Positions 63,599 through 64,000 of a stretch of 64,000 bases of DNA are shown here, piece by piece (position 1 is the stretch's first letter; each line of letters opens with the position of its first letter). Both the position numbers and the translations under genes were made by a program. The notes under the pieces are model-generated. The model searched no databases, was not told where the DNA came from, and worked only from the letters and a program-made list of their open reading frames with translations. Source of the stretch: Symbiodinium microadriaticum (lineage: Eukaryota; Sar; Dinophyceae; Suessiales; Symbiodiniaceae); contig LSRX01001139.1 in assembly GCA_001939145.1 (NCBI GenBank), forward strand, positions 1 to 64,000, given 5' to 3'.

Positions 63599-64000
63599 CC
63601 TCCTCTGAATCTTAAGGTAGCCGTCCGGCCGTCGAGACCGTTTCGGTCAATCATCACCAAGGTGGACCTCAACCAGGACGGTGTTCTGGCGGCTTCCAGC
63701 GCCCGTAAGCTTGATAAGGCCGGGTACAGCCTGCAGGAGCGGACCGCCTTGGTCGCCCCTACGAGGGACGTCTGTGGAGGTTTGGACCTCGCAGACGCTC
63801 TCTCCAAGATTCTGGTAGCGGAAGACGGGCCTCAGGCCCCTGCTTCCGTAGAGCTTCTTTTGGTGAAGAAGTGGGCTGATGCTCACCTCCCAAAGGAGTG
63901 CCTGGACATCCTGGAGGTGTCTTGGGGAGAGCCGGTCCTTTGGAGGGCGGCTCGCCTTAAGGGGTACAGTGTGTGTCCGGCCGTCGTGCATGGCGACAGG
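63599..64000 (+). CDS. C-terminal polyprotein part, open at window end
   Basis: After a TGA at 63596-63598 the frame stays open to the last base: VDLNQDGVLAASSARKLDKA, LDLADALSKILVAEDGPQAP, VKKWADAHLPKECLDILEVS and WRAARLKGYSVCPAVVHGDR. Composition and codon use match the rest of the element. No domain is recognised. A polyprotein continuing after the integrase is unusual for a simple Ty3 element. Confidence 0.55.

Larger units (their letters stand above)
55764..64000 (+). mobile_element. Ty3/gypsy-like retroelement, frame-broken, open at window end
   Basis: Plus-strand segments in Ty3 order are: gag (55764-57810), zinc finger (57875-58190), protease-like (58277-58500), polymerase end with RNase H (59581-60520), a linker (60900-61740), integrase (61764-62954), integrase tail (63006-63300) and a further polyprotein part to the window end. 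GC is clearly higher than in the rest of the window. At least six frame changes or stops interrupt it. RNase H before integrase is the Ty3 order, not the Ty1 order. The 3' end and right LTR are outside the window. Confidence 0.85.

Overview
The window looks like nuclear DNA of a dinoflagellate, most likely close to the Symbiodiniaceae. The grounds are: (i) plant/dinoflagellate-type TTTAGGG telomere-like repeats at 1.55-1.74 kb; (ii) genes cut into small exons with few open frames between them; (iii) retroelement families I know mainly from dinoflagellates, including a Ty3-like element whose gag carries a CCCH finger and a LINE whose first region carries zinc fingers; (iv) a beta-sandwich repeat (V-x-F-T-D-x-D ... 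G-T-V-S-W ... Y-x-x-x-L-A-x-D) that I remember as common in dinoflagellate surface proteins; and (v) a 12-nt match to the 3' end of the dinoflagellate spliced leader just upstream of the Ty3-like element. Family names come from memory and motif reading; no database was searched.

Layout. 0-1.4 kb: 3' end of a spliced gene of unknown product. 1.5-1.75 kb: degenerate telomeric repeats with a head-to-head junction. 1.8-5.5 kb: mostly non-coding, AT-rich in part. 5.6-6.85 kb: a large cytochrome P450 exon on the minus strand, the best host gene here. 7.3-13.4 kb: minisatellites and unassigned sequence. 13.47-16.29 kb: a large inverted repeat around an assembly gap; one arm carries a 446-bp insertion. 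18.5-22.6 kb: a minus-strand surface-protein-like gene with beta-sandwich exons followed by a Ser/Thr-rich stalk of about 1,160 codons, built partly from eight 126-bp repeats. 24-28.1 kb: two direct repeats bracketing a broken Penelope-type reverse transcriptase and duplicated sequence. 29.1-35.3 kb: a decayed minus-strand LINE (zinc-finger region, AP-type endonuclease, reverse transcriptase, C-terminal zinc knuckle) followed by hairpin-rich repeats. 35.7-36.5 kb: an unassigned gene with frame changes. 37.9-40.3 kb: a second locus with the beta-sandwich exon. 43.5-45.7 kb: two adjacent short membrane-anchored coiled-coil genes, each with one small frame break. 48.6-50.8 kb: remains of a retroelement with a repeat-rich gag-like region and a GGPP-motif domain. 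55.4-64 kb: a long plus-strand Ty3/gypsy-like element that runs off the window end and seems to lack the core of its reverse transcriptase.

About a third of the window is recognisable retroelement. Host genes are few and probably incomplete, because their small exons cannot all be found by eye. Two gaps of N (14803-15177, 54947-55250) and two single Ns (13568, 56714) limit interpretation. I saw no tRNA, rRNA, CRISPR array or bacterial-type operon.
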